Assembly (NCBI RefSeq): GCF_000429145.1
Contig: NZ_AUBH01000003.1
Span: 124,001-188,000 of the forward strand
Source: Aestuariibacter salexigens DSM 15300
GTDB lineage: Bacteria; Pseudomonadota; Gammaproteobacteria; Enterobacterales; Alteromonadaceae
Direction of reading: 5' to 3'
Length of the DNA stretch: 64,000 nt
Position numbers and translations under genes: made by a program. Below, piece by piece: positions 28,665 through 36,698 of the stretch (its first letter is position 1; every line of letters starts with the position of its first letter). Under the pieces are notes generated by a model. It had not been told where the DNA came from, did not search any database, and worked only from the letters and a program-made list of their open reading frames with translations.

Positions 28665-28760
28665 TAATGCCGATCAGTTAAGAAATAATTTAGCGATCGG
28701 TTGGCCGATCATTTCAACAGATCAAAATCCGATATCAGGTAACTGGTATCGGATTTTTTA

Positions 28761-30074
28761 ATGGAACTGTCAGAAGCGCTAGCACGCACATCAATTTCAC
28801 GTCTTACTGAATTTCATAGCCTGGCAGATGTGTTAGAGCCGGATATCATTCAATCCTGTTTGGACGCCAATGGCGTAGCAACACTACGCAAGCGCAAACT
28901 GCCGATGGACGCCATGATATGGGCAGTGATTGGAATGGCGCTTTTCCGGACCGAATCAGTCCGCCAGTTGATTAACAAACTGGATATCGTCTTACCTCAA
29001 GAGGTTGATTATGTCGCCCGCAGTGCCTTCACTCAGGCTCGGAAAAAGCTAGGTAGTGACGTAGTGAAAGACGTCTTCTATCGTACCGCTAAGACCTGGC
29101 ACGAACGTGCAGAGCATCCCCATTGGTGGGGGTTAAATCTCTACGGTGTTGATGGTGTTGTCTGGCGTACACCTGACAGCAAAGAGAACAGTGCATCATT
29201 CGCGCGCACAGCAAACAAGGCCGGTGAGTCCGGCTACCCTCAGGTACGCATGGTATGTCTGATGGAGTTGAGTAGTCATTTACTTATCGACAGTGTTGAG
29301 GTCAATGAGATGAATCTGGCTAATCAGCTTGTGCCACGGATCCCCGATAACAGTCTGACATTGTTTGATAAAGGATTTTACTCTCTTGGGCTGCTACATG
29401 ACTGGCAGAAACAAGGCGTGAATACGCACTGGCTATTACCGTTGAGAAAAGGGGCTCAATATGAGGTTGTCAGGAGTCTGGGAAAGCAAGACAAACTGGT
29501 GAGTCTTAGCACATCTCCTCAGTCCAGGAAGAAACGTCCGGACTTACCACAGGCACTAGAAGCCAGGCTGGTCACGCGTCGAGTGAAAGGCAAAGAGGTG
29601 CACATCCTGACCTCCATGGTTGACCCTCTTGCTTATCCGGGGGCTGAGATTGTGGACTTGTATGCCCACCGTTGGGAGATTGAAATGGGGTACAGGGAGA
29701 TGAAACAGCATCTGCTTGAGAGTCGATTCACACTGCGCAGTAATCTGCCTGAGCTGATTAATCAAGAGCTATGGGGTTTACTGCTTGCCTACAACCTTAT
29801 CCGCTACAAAATGGTGTTGATGGCCAAGTCATTGAAGGGCGTATTCCCCAATCAATTAAGCTTCAGAGATGCGTCATCTCACATTATCTACAAACTGACT
29901 CAGATGCCGATTTATGCCCCGGGAAACGTCCCTAAACTGGTGTTGGATATCGAAAGAAATGCGAGTCAGTTTAAGTTGGAAGGGAAGCGAGAACGAAGTT
30001 ATCCCAGGGTATTGAAAGTATCTAAAAATCGATACCCGGTTGCCAGAACGAAAAATGCCGCTCACCTTAAGTGA
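28761..30074 (+). CDS. IS4-family DDE transposase
   Basis: 437 aa, full length. Catalytic residues are recognisable as D131 (LYGVDGVVW), D203 ([10 protein letters not shown]) and E308. The last lies within the IS4 signature Y-(2)-R-(3)-E-(6)-K, formed here by Y301, R304, E308 and K315 ([16 protein letters not shown]). It cuts and pastes the surrounding element. The stop codon lies inside the right-end hairpin. No frameshift or internal stop is present, so it is probably active. Confidence 0.95.
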   Translation: MELSEALARTSISRLTEFHSLADVLEPDIIQSCLDANGVATLRKRKLPMDAMIWAVIGMALFRTESVRQLINKLDIVLPQEVDYVARSAFTQARKKLGSDVVKDVFYRTAKTWHERAEHPHWWGLNLYGVDGVVWRTPDSKENSASFARTANKAGESGYPQVRMVCLMELSSHLLIDSVEVNEMNLANQLVPRIPDNSLTLFDKGFYSLGLLHDWQKQGVNTHWLLPLRKGAQYEVVRSLGKQDKLVSLSTSPQSRKKRPDLPQALEARLVTRRVKGKEVHILTSMVDPLAYPGAEIVDLYAHRWEIEMGYREMKQHLLESRFTLRSNLPELINQELWGLLLAYNLIRYKMVLMAKSLKGVFPNQLSFRDASSHIIYKLTQMPIYAPGNVPKLVLDIERNASQFKLEGKRERSYPRVLKVSKNRYPVARTKNAAHLK

Positions 30075-30081
30075 ACGGCAT
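30051..30081 (-). terminator. Terminator carried at the right end of the IS, oriented to stop flagellin transcription
   Basis: On the minus strand ATGCCGTTCAC pairs with GTGAGCGGCAT (11 bp with one G-U pair) around a TTAAG loop and is followed directly by TTTTT. In the plus direction one pair becomes C-A and there is no T-run. It lies 35 bases downstream of the flagellin stop, overlapping the transposase 3' end, and can substitute for the flagellin terminator split by the insertion. Confidence 0.7.
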
Positions 30082-30083
30082 CA

Positions 30084-30094
30084 GGCTCAAGGCC
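30084..30094. repeat. IS target-site duplication, right copy
   Basis: GGCTCAAGGCC, identical to 28654-28664. Joining the two flanks gives, on the minus strand, CGGC-CTTGA-GCCG-CC-TTTTT just after the flagellin stop. This is a small terminator hairpin, so the element appears to have landed inside the flagellin terminator. Confidence 0.9.
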
Positions 30095-30115
30095 GTATTA
30101 TTGGAGACAAAAATA

Positions 30116-30916
30116 TTAGCCGAGTAATGACAGCACCTGTCCTTGCTGTTGGTTGGCCTGGGCCTGCACCGCAATGGATGCCTGACTTTGCACTGATGCG
30201 GCTGCGCTATCAGAGGCTGCCTGTGCGTAGTCTGTATCCTGAATACGACTACGTGCCGCCGCGGTATTCACGTCGGTCTGCGCCAGATTACGTGCGGCGC
30301 TTTCAAATTGATTCTGTGTCGCGCCGAGCTCGGAGCGAGCCGAGCTCACGAAAGCCTGCGCATCATCAGCAACAGACAGCGCGTCTTGGGCACCCTGGGC
30401 CGTGCTAACATCTACGCTTAAAATATCGCTAAGGCCTGCAGCAATATCCTGCGTGTTCACACTGATTTGTTGGCCTGCGTTAGCACCTACCTGAAAATCA
30501 ATACTGCCCTCGCCATTGAGTAGCGGGCGACCTGCGAAGGTGGTCTGTTCAACGGTTTGGGAGATATTTTCCTGCAGCTGAGAAATTTCAGCTTGAATAG
30601 CGCGACGGTCTGCATCGTTTAGCAAACCGTTACCGGCTTGCACAGACAGTTCACGAATTCTATTTACATCGCTATTGATACCCGAGAGGCCGCCTTCGGC
30701 CGTCTGGGCCAGAGAAATACCATCGTAGGCATTGGATATCGCCTGACGATTACCTTCGACTTGGGAAGTAAGGCGATTAATTATCTGTAAACCAGCAGCA
30801 TCGTCTGATGCACTATTTACCTTGCGAGCGGACGCAAGGCGCTCAAACAGCGAATCACGCTTTTGTTGAATCTGTTGCAACAGCAACGAATTGTTATCTG
30901 TGTTGAAATTAATCAT
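30116..30916 (-). CDS. Short flagellin (D0-D1 only)
   Basis: 266 aa. The N-terminal helical domain includes LASARKVNSASDDAAGLQII and ISLAQTAEGGLSGINSDVNR with IRELSVQAGNG. The C-terminal domain runs from LGATQNQFESAARNLAQTD to QANQQQGQVLSLLG. Residues about 140-180 form only a short joint, so the surface-exposed D2/D3 domains are lacking. The first 30 residues (MINFNTDNNSLLLQQIQQKR...) differ from the common MALxVNTN start. AGGAGG lies 7 bases before the ATG. It is the likely target of the adjacent glycosylation genes, but could be a minor or specialised flagellin, since no fliD, fliS or flaG is beside it. Confidence 0.92.
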   Translation of the reverse strand: MINFNTDNNSLLLQQIQQKRDSLFERLASARKVNSASDDAAGLQIINRLTSQVEGNRQAISNAYDGISLAQTAEGGLSGINSDVNRIRELSVQAGNGLLNDADRRAIQAEISQLQENISQTVEQTTFAGRPLLNGEGSIDFQVGANAGQQISVNTQDIAAGLSDILSVDVSTAQGAQDALSVADDAQAFVSSARSELGATQNQFESAARNLAQTDVNTAAARSRIQDTDYAQAASDSAAASVQSQASIAVQAQANQQQGQVLSLLG

Positions 30917-30965
30917 GTGAGCCTCCTATCACCAGGCAACAAGTATAACGCAAACCTGTTCAAAA

Positions 30966-30993
30966 AGTAATCGGAGAGTTGGTTGTCCATGTA
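30966..30993 (-). promoter_or_regulatory. Weak sigma-28-like promoter candidate for flagellin
   Basis: The minus strand shows TCCGATTA, 6 of 8 matches to the -10 consensus GCCGATAA, about 50 bases before the flagellin ATG. The -35 region about 15 bases upstream (TTAC) matches TAAA poorly. FliA control would be expected for a flagellin; the site itself is only suggestive. Confidence 0.3.
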
Positions 30994-31180
30994 ATAAAAT
31001 CCTATACGGTCATGAGAAATAATATAACAGTGTTATCTTATTTAAGGACAAGGGTGTGAATAATACTTTGCAATAGGACTTAAGAGTCAACAAATATTTG
31101 TCGATAACAATATAATCTACTAAGAAACATATAGGTCCAAACATTGCTTTCACTAAGAAACCGACTACACGAGATTATTG

Positions 31181-31218
31181 TATCGTTAACAGAGATTGGT
31201 ATCGTTAACAGAGATTGC
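31181..31218. repeat. Tandem 19-bp direct repeat
   Basis: TATCGTTAACAGAGATTG is repeated head to tail (31181-31199 and 31200-31218; the units differ only in the last base, G versus C). Each contains the palindrome GTTAAC. It lies about 130 bases before the first gene of the plus-strand cluster and could be a paired regulator site or a simple local duplication. Confidence 0.75.
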
Positions 31219-31346
31219 ATCGTGGCTGTCAATAACCAGTACCAAAGACTATTAAACATGACTTGGGCACCGTAGAATATGCCTTCAAGTTTAACGGCCT
31301 TTGATACCTACCCAACTATTACTATGTTAACGAAGACGTGAAAAGC

Positions 31347-32864
31347 ATGACTAACCTGAATCTCTCGCACCTTATAAAACCCCTAGTCATTTTCGAGATG
31401 GCTAACAACCATATGGGCGATTTTGAGCACGGCCTCAATATAATAAAAGCCTATGGTGCGCTCAAACGAAATTACGAAACACAACTCGATTTTGCTTTTA
31501 AGTTCCAGTACCGCGACCTCGATACCTTTATTCACCGAGCACATAAGGGTAGCTCGCTGAAATACATCAAACGATTTGAACAGACACGATTAACTGACAC
31601 AGAATGGCGCGCGTTAAACAGTGAGCTCGACGAATACGGTTTCATCAGGATTTGTACGCCTTTTGATGAAAAGTCGGTCAAGAAGGTGGTTCGAGATGAA
31701 TTTGATGTAATAAAAATTGCCAGTTGTTCGTTTACTGACTGGCCGCTATTGGAAGAGGTATCGAAAGCCAACAAGCCCGTCATCGCCTCCGTTGCAGGCT
31801 GTTCTGATGATGATATTTCAAATGTCGCGGCGTTTTTTGCACATCGGGATATCGAAGCTGCACTTCTTTATTGTGTAGGAATGTATCCAACGTCGGCAGA
31901 TAACCTAAATGTCGCAATGATTCAAGAGCTCAAGCGCCGATATCCGCATTTAACGATTGGCTTCAGCACACATGAAGATCCCAGCGAGACCGCAGCGGTG
32001 GCTGTAGCTGTAGGTGCCGGCGCCAGGATTTTCGAAAAGCATGTTGCACTTCCAACTGAAAATTATGAACAAAATCTCTACTCTACGGACCTGAAACAAA
32101 CAGAAGCATGGCTCGAAAGCCTTACAAAAGCACTGACAGTCTACGGCACTGTTGAGGGACGAAGATTAAATCTTGACGAAGAGAATAAATCGCTGCGTCC
32201 CTTAAAGCGTGGCGTCTTTTTGAAAAATGACGCACCGAGCGGCACGGTTATCGGCGAAGACGAGTTCTATTTTGCCATTCCAGCACAAGAAGACGCTCTG
32301 GTTGCTAACGATATATCAAAATTCAAGCAAATCGAATTGATTGAGCCGATTGCCCAAGACGAAGCCCTTCCCTATGCCCGAATGAAAATCCATGATGAGC
32401 GTCAGAAAGTATTGAATATTCGGAATAAGATCAGGCAATTGGTGAGCGAAAACAGTTTGATTATCCCTCAAAAGGCACGACTGGAAATATCTCACCATTA
32501 CGGGCTCGATGAATTCGATTGCACTGGGTTATGCATGGTGACGATCCTCAACAACGCCAACTATTGCAAAAAACTTTTGTTCTTATTTCCCGGGCAATCG
32601 CATCCAGAGCAGTTCCACAAAATCAAGCACGAAACCTTTATTGTGCTGTCAGGACAGGTTTGTTTAATCCTGGACGATACTGAAACACTTCTTAATGTGG
32701 GAGATGTCGTGCAAATTAACCCGGGGCAGCGCCACGCTTTCTCATCAACAACCGGGGCGGTCATCGAAGAGATCTCAACGCAGAGTACATCGGATGACTC
32801 TTATTACACAGATGAAAAAATCAACAAAACAGAAAAACGCAAGTCATATGTGGAAATGATATGA
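31347..32864 (+). CDS. NeuB/PseI-family acidic sugar synthase fused to a C-terminal cupin
   Basis: 505 aa from the ATG at 31347 (a GTG at 31338 is an alternative). Residues about 10-280 form the NeuB TIM barrel: FEMANNHMGD, CTPFDEKSV, IKIASCSFTDWPLL, GFSTHEDP and FEKHVALP. Next is a SAF-like stretch (LKRGVFLKNDAPSGTVI), and from about 390 a cupin with EQFHKIKHETFIVL and NPGQRHAF metal-ligand patterns. NeuB enzymes condense PEP with a hexose or hexosamine to make 2-keto-3-deoxy nine-carbon acids. It differs from PseI of the pse operon, so a different sugar is expected. It is first in a 13-gene operon and overlaps the next gene by 4 bases. Confidence 0.85.
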   Translation: MTNLNLSHLIKPLVIFEMANNHMGDFEHGLNIIKAYGALKRNYETQLDFAFKFQYRDLDTFIHRAHKGSSLKYIKRFEQTRLTDTEWRALNSELDEYGFIRICTPFDEKSVKKVVRDEFDVIKIASCSFTDWPLLEEVSKANKPVIASVAGCSDDDISNVAAFFAHRDIEAALLYCVGMYPTSADNLNVAMIQELKRRYPHLTIGFSTHEDPSETAAVAVAVGAGARIFEKHVALPTENYEQNLYSTDLKQTEAWLESLTKALTVYGTVEGRRLNLDEENKSLRPLKRGVFLKNDAPSGTVIGEDEFYFAIPAQEDALVANDISKFKQIELIEPIAQDEALPYARMKIHDERQKVLNIRNKIRQLVSENSLIIPQKARLEISHHYGLDEFDCTGLCMVTILNNANYCKKLLFLFPGQSHPEQFHKIKHETFIVLSGQVCLILDDTETLLNVGDVVQINPGQRHAFSSTTGAVIEEISTQSTSDDSYYTDEKINKTEKRKSYVEMI

Positions 32865-33802
32865 AGTATGAACAATTAAAAAGCCAGCTGACTGGGCCAA
32901 TATTTACCGTATTCACAGGCTTCGACGATGAACTCAGACTGGATTTCCAGTCAATCGAAAAACACATTGATTTCATGGCAGCGCGCGGCGCTAAAGTTTT
33001 TTATGTTATGCCGTACAATTCTAGATACTCGCAACTGCGTGAACGAGAAATATTTGAACTGAATGAAGCTGCGATCCGGAGTATAAAAAAGCATCCCGAC
33101 GCTATTGCAATTGTTTCGGATTGTATTCACGGCCCCACCACCCTGTCTGCCGAAATGGGGTTGGCAGCCAAGCAAGCTGGTGCAGATATCTTTGCATCCA
33201 TTGTGCGTGAAAAGTACTTCAGCAATGAGCAGATTGTTGACCATTATGCCTACCTGTCAGATCAGCTCAATATGCCATTGCTTATCCACGAAATGCCGTT
33301 TTTGTCTGGCTACAACTCCAGTAATATGACTTGGCCAATTTCTCTGCTGCACGACCTGGCTGAAATCGAAGATATCATTGCTATCAAAGAGGACACCAAG
33401 GATATCGACTATGCTATCGAAGCCCTCCAACTTGAACCCAGATTTCGATTTATATTCGCTGGTCGAAAACGTTATTTCAACGCGTTGAAGGAACACGGTC
33501 TTAAAGCTTATCTGAATAGCATTTCTATGCTTGACCCAGCTTATGGTTTTACGTACTGGGATCTCTTTACTGGCGGTGATGCCGCCGCGCTAGAACACTT
33601 TACGGCGACCCTGGACGATCCGTTCTGGGAAGAGGTCGTAAAAAAATACGGTTGGCACAGAGTAAACAAGGCGGCTTTGGAGGCGGCGGGCTTCATGAGT
33701 CGCAGCGAGAGGCTTCCCCTAAAGGCGCTCAATGACGAGCAATATACCGATGTCACAGCCTGGATAGAAAAGTTTAATCGTGATTGGAAGGCATATAAGT
33801 GA
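32861..33802 (+). CDS. DapA/N-acetylneuraminate lyase-family aldolase, divergent
   Basis: 313 aa TIM barrel of the DHDPS/NAL family, which make or break carbon bonds using pyruvate bound to a lysine. The Schiff-base lysine is visible as K176 in DIIAIKEDTKD. However, the GTTGE-type motif is replaced by MPYNSRYSQ (about 50-58), and the YNVP motif with its catalytic Tyr appears as IHEMP (about 142-146). It is therefore probably a family member with an altered reaction or substrate rather than DapA. It overlaps both neighbours by 4 bases, so it belongs to the keto-acid sugar pathway. Confidence 0.8.
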   Translation: MKYEQLKSQLTGPIFTVFTGFDDELRLDFQSIEKHIDFMAARGAKVFYVMPYNSRYSQLREREIFELNEAAIRSIKKHPDAIAIVSDCIHGPTTLSAEMGLAAKQAGADIFASIVREKYFSNEQIVDHYAYLSDQLNMPLLIHEMPFLSGYNSSNMTWPISLLHDLAEIEDIIAIKEDTKDIDYAIEALQLEPRFRFIFAGRKRYFNALKEHGLKAYLNSISMLDPAYGFTYWDLFTGGDAAALEHFTATLDDPFWEEVVKKYGWHRVNKAALEAAGFMSRSERLPLKALNDEQYTDVTAWIEKFNRDWKAYK

Positions 33803-34515
33803 TCTATGCATTTATCCCAGCGAGAAGTGGCTCCACTCGCCTGAAAGACAAAAACATAAAGAATCTTGAAGGAAAACCATTAATTGCATGGACGTTAGAA
33901 GCGGCAATGCAAAGTGACGGCATAGACAAAATAATATTCAGCACCGATTCGCAAGAATATGCTGAGATTGCCAAGCGCATTTGTGAGACATCGTCAAAGC
34001 CGCTCATTATTGATATACGCTCACAACGGGACGCCAGTGCCAAAAGCAAAATTTTTGACTACCTGAAAAACGACTTACTGGAAAAGTTTGCACTTGAAAG
34101 CGATGATATTGTAGTGCAGCTGTTGCCTACCTGTCCTTTGCGGCAGCCACACCATATTGATGACGCCATTTCACTGATGTCAGAAACGGGAAAGGGCGTC
34201 TTTGCAGCGTGCGAGTATGACTTCCATGTGTCATTCGCTTTTCAGCATCAACAGAATGGGGAGTGGCAACCACTATTTGACAACTCTCCCATGCTAACAG
34301 GCAATACACAAAGTCAGGATCAAATAACCTACTACCATACTAACGGCAGTATAAACGTTCTTCCTGTTTCACTATTAAGAGAGAACAGGCCATCAATATA
34401 TTACGGTTGTGTCGCATACTTGATGCCAAGTCAATACTCCGTTGATATTGATGGCGAGGAAGACTTTGTATTAGCAGGTGCAATGTTAAAGCTATTGCGG
34501 AAACCTGATGCGTAA
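33799..34515 (+). CDS. NeuA-family CMP-acidic-sugar synthetase
   Basis: 238 aa. The N-terminal nucleotide-binding signature IPARSGSTRLKDKNIKNLEG matches the acylneuraminate cytidylyltransferase family, followed by FSTDSQEYAEIA and VQLLPTCPLRQPHHIDDAI. It would activate a 2-keto acid sugar as its CMP derivative. The start is GTG overlapping the previous stop (GTGA). It is distinct from PseF (57491-58192) in the same window. Confidence 0.87.
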   Translation: MIYAFIPARSGSTRLKDKNIKNLEGKPLIAWTLEAAMQSDGIDKIIFSTDSQEYAEIAKRICETSSKPLIIDIRSQRDASAKSKIFDYLKNDLLEKFALESDDIVVQLLPTCPLRQPHHIDDAISLMSETGKGVFAACEYDFHVSFAFQHQQNGEWQPLFDNSPMLTGNTQSQDQITYYHTNGSINVLPVSLLRENRPSIYYGCVAYLMPSQYSVDIDGEEDFVLAGAMLKLLRKPDA

Positions 34516-35023
34516 CCGTCAGTTTGATGCGGTAGTTTTCGATAGGGATGACACACTTACCGTAGACGTTAATTGGACATATAAACATTCTGATTTCGCT
34601 TTTATGCCTGGTGCTGCCGAAGCTGTGGCGATGTGTAATGCGCTAGGTATGTTGGTCTTTATCGCGACCAATCAGGGAGGCATCGGCAAGCAGCTGTATA
34701 CCACAAAAGACATGCATGACTTTCACTGGTTACTCAAGAAGCGTCTCAGTGAGCACAATGCATGGATTGACGATATTGCCTATTGCCCTCACTTTCCTTA
34801 TCCTCCACACGACCCCCTTGCATGTGGTTGCCGCAAGCCGAACCCGGGATTGCTATCCCAATTGTGTATCAAGTGGGAACTGCAACCAGCGAGAGTGTTG
34901 ATGGTTGGAGACAAACAAACCGACATTGATGCGGCAACACGTGCGGGTATGCATGGCATTCTGTTTGATGGTACAAATCTCTGCGCATTGCTCACCGATG
35001 CACTGGCCGACAAGGTCCAGTAA
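34508..35023 (+). CDS. HAD-IIIA phosphatase, GmhB-like
   Basis: 171 aa. HAD motif I is FDRDDTL with D12 and D14. FIATNQGGIGKQLY is typical of histidinol-phosphate/heptose-bisphosphate phosphatases. A zinc-binding CPH...CGC pattern (YCPHFPYPPHDPLACGCRKP) and motif IV GDKQTDIDAA are present. GmhB removes phosphate from heptose 1,7-bisphosphate; here a sugar-acid phosphate intermediate is the likely substrate (inference). It overlaps the preceding gene by 8 bases. Confidence 0.85.
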   Translation: MRNRQFDAVVFDRDDTLTVDVNWTYKHSDFAFMPGAAEAVAMCNALGMLVFIATNQGGIGKQLYTTKDMHDFHWLLKKRLSEHNAWIDDIAYCPHFPYPPHDPLACGCRKPNPGLLSQLCIKWELQPARVLMVGDKQTDIDAATRAGMHGILFDGTNLCALLTDALADKVQ

Positions 35024-35091
35024 ATTTAAAGTTAATTAAGGCAAGGTCGATAAAAAGGAGTCGCACTGTTTTTTTAAGTGAGTGTCAGGAC

Positions 35092-36069
35092 ATGAAAGCA
35101 TTAATTACGACGATCCCGTTTGCAGAAAAGGACGGTTTTCCTCTGGAGCTGTTAAAAGGCGCCGGTATTGCTTACCAGATAAATCCGCTAGGCAGAAAAA
35201 TTACCGAACAAGAGCTTGCTGACATGATCTCCGACTTTGACATTTTGATCGCGGGTACGGAGCCTATCACCGCCAATGTGATGGATAATGCAAAAAACCT
35301 CAAACTTATCTCACGTGTTGGAATCGGGCTGGATAATGTGGATTTACACGAGGCCAGAAGAAGAAGGATTAAAGTTGCTTATACGCCAGATGCACCTGCG
35401 CCAGCGGTGGCAGAGCTTACCATCGGTTTGTTAATCTCGCTTCTAAGGCATGTGCCCTTATCTAATCACCAGATTCATAGTGGCGAATGGACAAGACATT
35501 TTGGTAAACGGATAGCCGATTCTACGATTGGAATTATAGGTCTTGGGCGGATAGGGACCAGAGTATTAAGACGACTTAAGTGCTTTGGAACACCGCGTAT
35601 TTTAGTTAATGATATCAAGCCGGATCCCGAATTGACGCGGCTTCATAAAATCGAATGGGTAGCGAAGGAGACGTTGTATAAAGAATCCGACCTGATCACA
35701 TTGCATGTCCCACTCACGCCGTTGACCCACAACATGATTACCAAACGCGATCTGATGTATATGAAAGAGGATGCGTCAATCATTAATGCATCAAGGGGGG
35801 GCATAATCAATGAGCAGGATCTGTTCGACGTGATGAAATCAGGACATCTCAGTGGCGCAGCGATTGACGTTTTCGAAAAAGAGCCTTACGTAGGCCCCCT
35901 CGCAGATCTACCAAATTGCCTTTTAACTGCACATATGGGGTCCATGTCTGTGGACTGTCGCACGAGGATGGAACAAGAAGCGACGGAAGAGGCTGTAAGG
36001 TTCGTAGAGGGTAAAGCGCTTAAACACCCAGTTCCCCAAAGCGAATATGATGTACAGGAAGCCCTTTAA
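35092..36069 (+). CDS. D-2-hydroxyacid dehydrogenase (SerA-like)
   Basis: 325 aa. The NAD-binding fingerprint is IGIIGLGRIGTRV (GLGRIG at 150-155). The catalytic set is R235 (INASRGGII), E264 (VFEKEPY) and H281 (LLTAHMGSM). The family interconverts D-2-hydroxyacids and 2-oxoacids, for example 3-phosphoglycerate to phosphohydroxypyruvate. It lies after the largest gap in the operon (68 bases, with AGGA before the ATG). A role in supplying or reducing a 2-oxoacid in the sugar pathway is inferred. Confidence 0.88.
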   Translation: MKALITTIPFAEKDGFPLELLKGAGIAYQINPLGRKITEQELADMISDFDILIAGTEPITANVMDNAKNLKLISRVGIGLDNVDLHEARRRRIKVAYTPDAPAPAVAELTIGLLISLLRHVPLSNHQIHSGEWTRHFGKRIADSTIGIIGLGRIGTRVLRRLKCFGTPRILVNDIKPDPELTRLHKIEWVAKETLYKESDLITLHVPLTPLTHNMITKRDLMYMKEDASIINASRGGIINEQDLFDVMKSGHLSGAAIDVFEKEPYVGPLADLPNCLLTAHMGSMSVDCRTRMEQEATEEAVRFVEGKALKHPVPQSEYDVQEAL

Positions 36070-36083
36070 GCGGAAAAATCAAT

Positions 36084-36698
36084 TTGGCGACTTTGGCACT
36101 ACGCTCACCTAATAAGATAGTCTGTGTTGCAGAAAACTACTCTCGCGATGGGCAGAGCTCTGGCATGTCTCCGTTAGTGTTTATTAAAGCGAACAACGCG
36201 TTCAATCCTAGCAATCATGAGGTCAAGATCGATATTGGGTTACGGACATGGGGAGAACCAGAACTGGCCATTGTAATAGGCAAACCTGTTTATCGTGTTG
36301 CTCAGGACGCGGCGTCACAATACATCGCCGGCTATACCCTGGCCAATGATGTAACCTGTGACGACCCTGATGGTCGCGACCATCACCTTGCAAGAAGCAA
36401 GTCTGCGGATGGTTTTTGTCCAATTCTTCCCTTCTACGACGACTGTTTCCAGCCCGATGAACAGAAAATCACGGCTTTCCACAATGGCGAATTACTGCGC
36501 TCTGCAGTGCTCAGCGATATGATTTGGAATCCAGCCAAGATCGTTTCTGAATTAAGTCAGTGGATGACGCTGGAAGCTGGAGACATTGTACTTACGGGGG
36601 CCCCTCCTCGCGTAAGAGACAGGCTATTTATTCAACCTGGGGATATATATCGATGCGAAATAGAGCATTTAGGAAGCTTGGAGACGGTATTTAAATGA
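36084..36698 (+). CDS. Fumarylacetoacetate hydrolase (FAH)-family protein
   Basis: 204 aa, the size of a single FAH domain. It starts at TTG; no better start is available. KIVCVAENY, the metal-binding E58 and E60 in GEPELAIVIGK, D89 in YTLANDVTCDD, KSADGFCPILP and LTGAPPRV...PGD are family hallmarks. Family members hydrolyse acylpyruvates, decarboxylate oxaloacetate or dehydrate 2-keto-3-deoxy acids. In this neighbourhood of pyruvate-handling enzymes it probably acts on a 2-keto sugar acid. It overlaps the next gene as ATGA. Confidence 0.85.
   Translation: MATLALRSPNKIVCVAENYSRDGQSSGMSPLVFIKANNAFNPSNHEVKIDIGLRTWGEPELAIVIGKPVYRVAQDAASQYIAGYTLANDVTCDDPDGRDHHLARSKSADGFCPILPFYDDCFQPDEQKITAFHNGELLRSAVLSDMIWNPAKIVSELSQWMTLEAGDIVLTGAPPRVRDRLFIQPGDIYRCEIEHLGSLETVFK

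Larger units (their letters stand above)
28665..30083 (+). mobile_element. Complete IS4-family insertion sequence (1419 bp)
   Basis: The ends are imperfect inverted repeats matching at 15 of 18 positions: left TAATGCCGATCAGTTAAG (28665-28682), right reverse complement TGATGCCGTTCACTTAAG (30066-30083). It is flanked by an exact 11-bp duplication and encodes one intact transposase. From memory, the left end is very close to the terminal repeat of E. coli IS4, and the 1.42-kb size fits. The intact ORF, ends and target duplication suggest a recent insertion. It separates flrA from the flagellin gene without breaking a coding sequence. Confidence 0.93.
30917..31346. other. 430-base divergent intergenic region, flagellin / glycan cluster
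   Basis: AT-rich and without a supportable gene. It must hold the divergent promoters for the flagellin (minus) and the NeuB-type cluster (plus). It contains a tandem 19-bp repeat at 31181-31218 and a weak sigma-28-like site near the flagellin. I found no convincing sigma-54 site: a GGCAC/TGC pair near 31265-31282 has the wrong spacing. Confidence 0.7.

Noticed and set aside
30040-30408. Plus-strand frame overlapping the end of the transposase and the flagellin
   Set aside because: It crosses the IS end and runs antisense to the flagellin, with no plausible protein features.
31260-31285. Sigma-54-like GGCAC...TGC before the plus-strand operon
   Set aside because: GG and GC are 13 bases apart rather than 10, so it should not work as a -24/-12 promoter.
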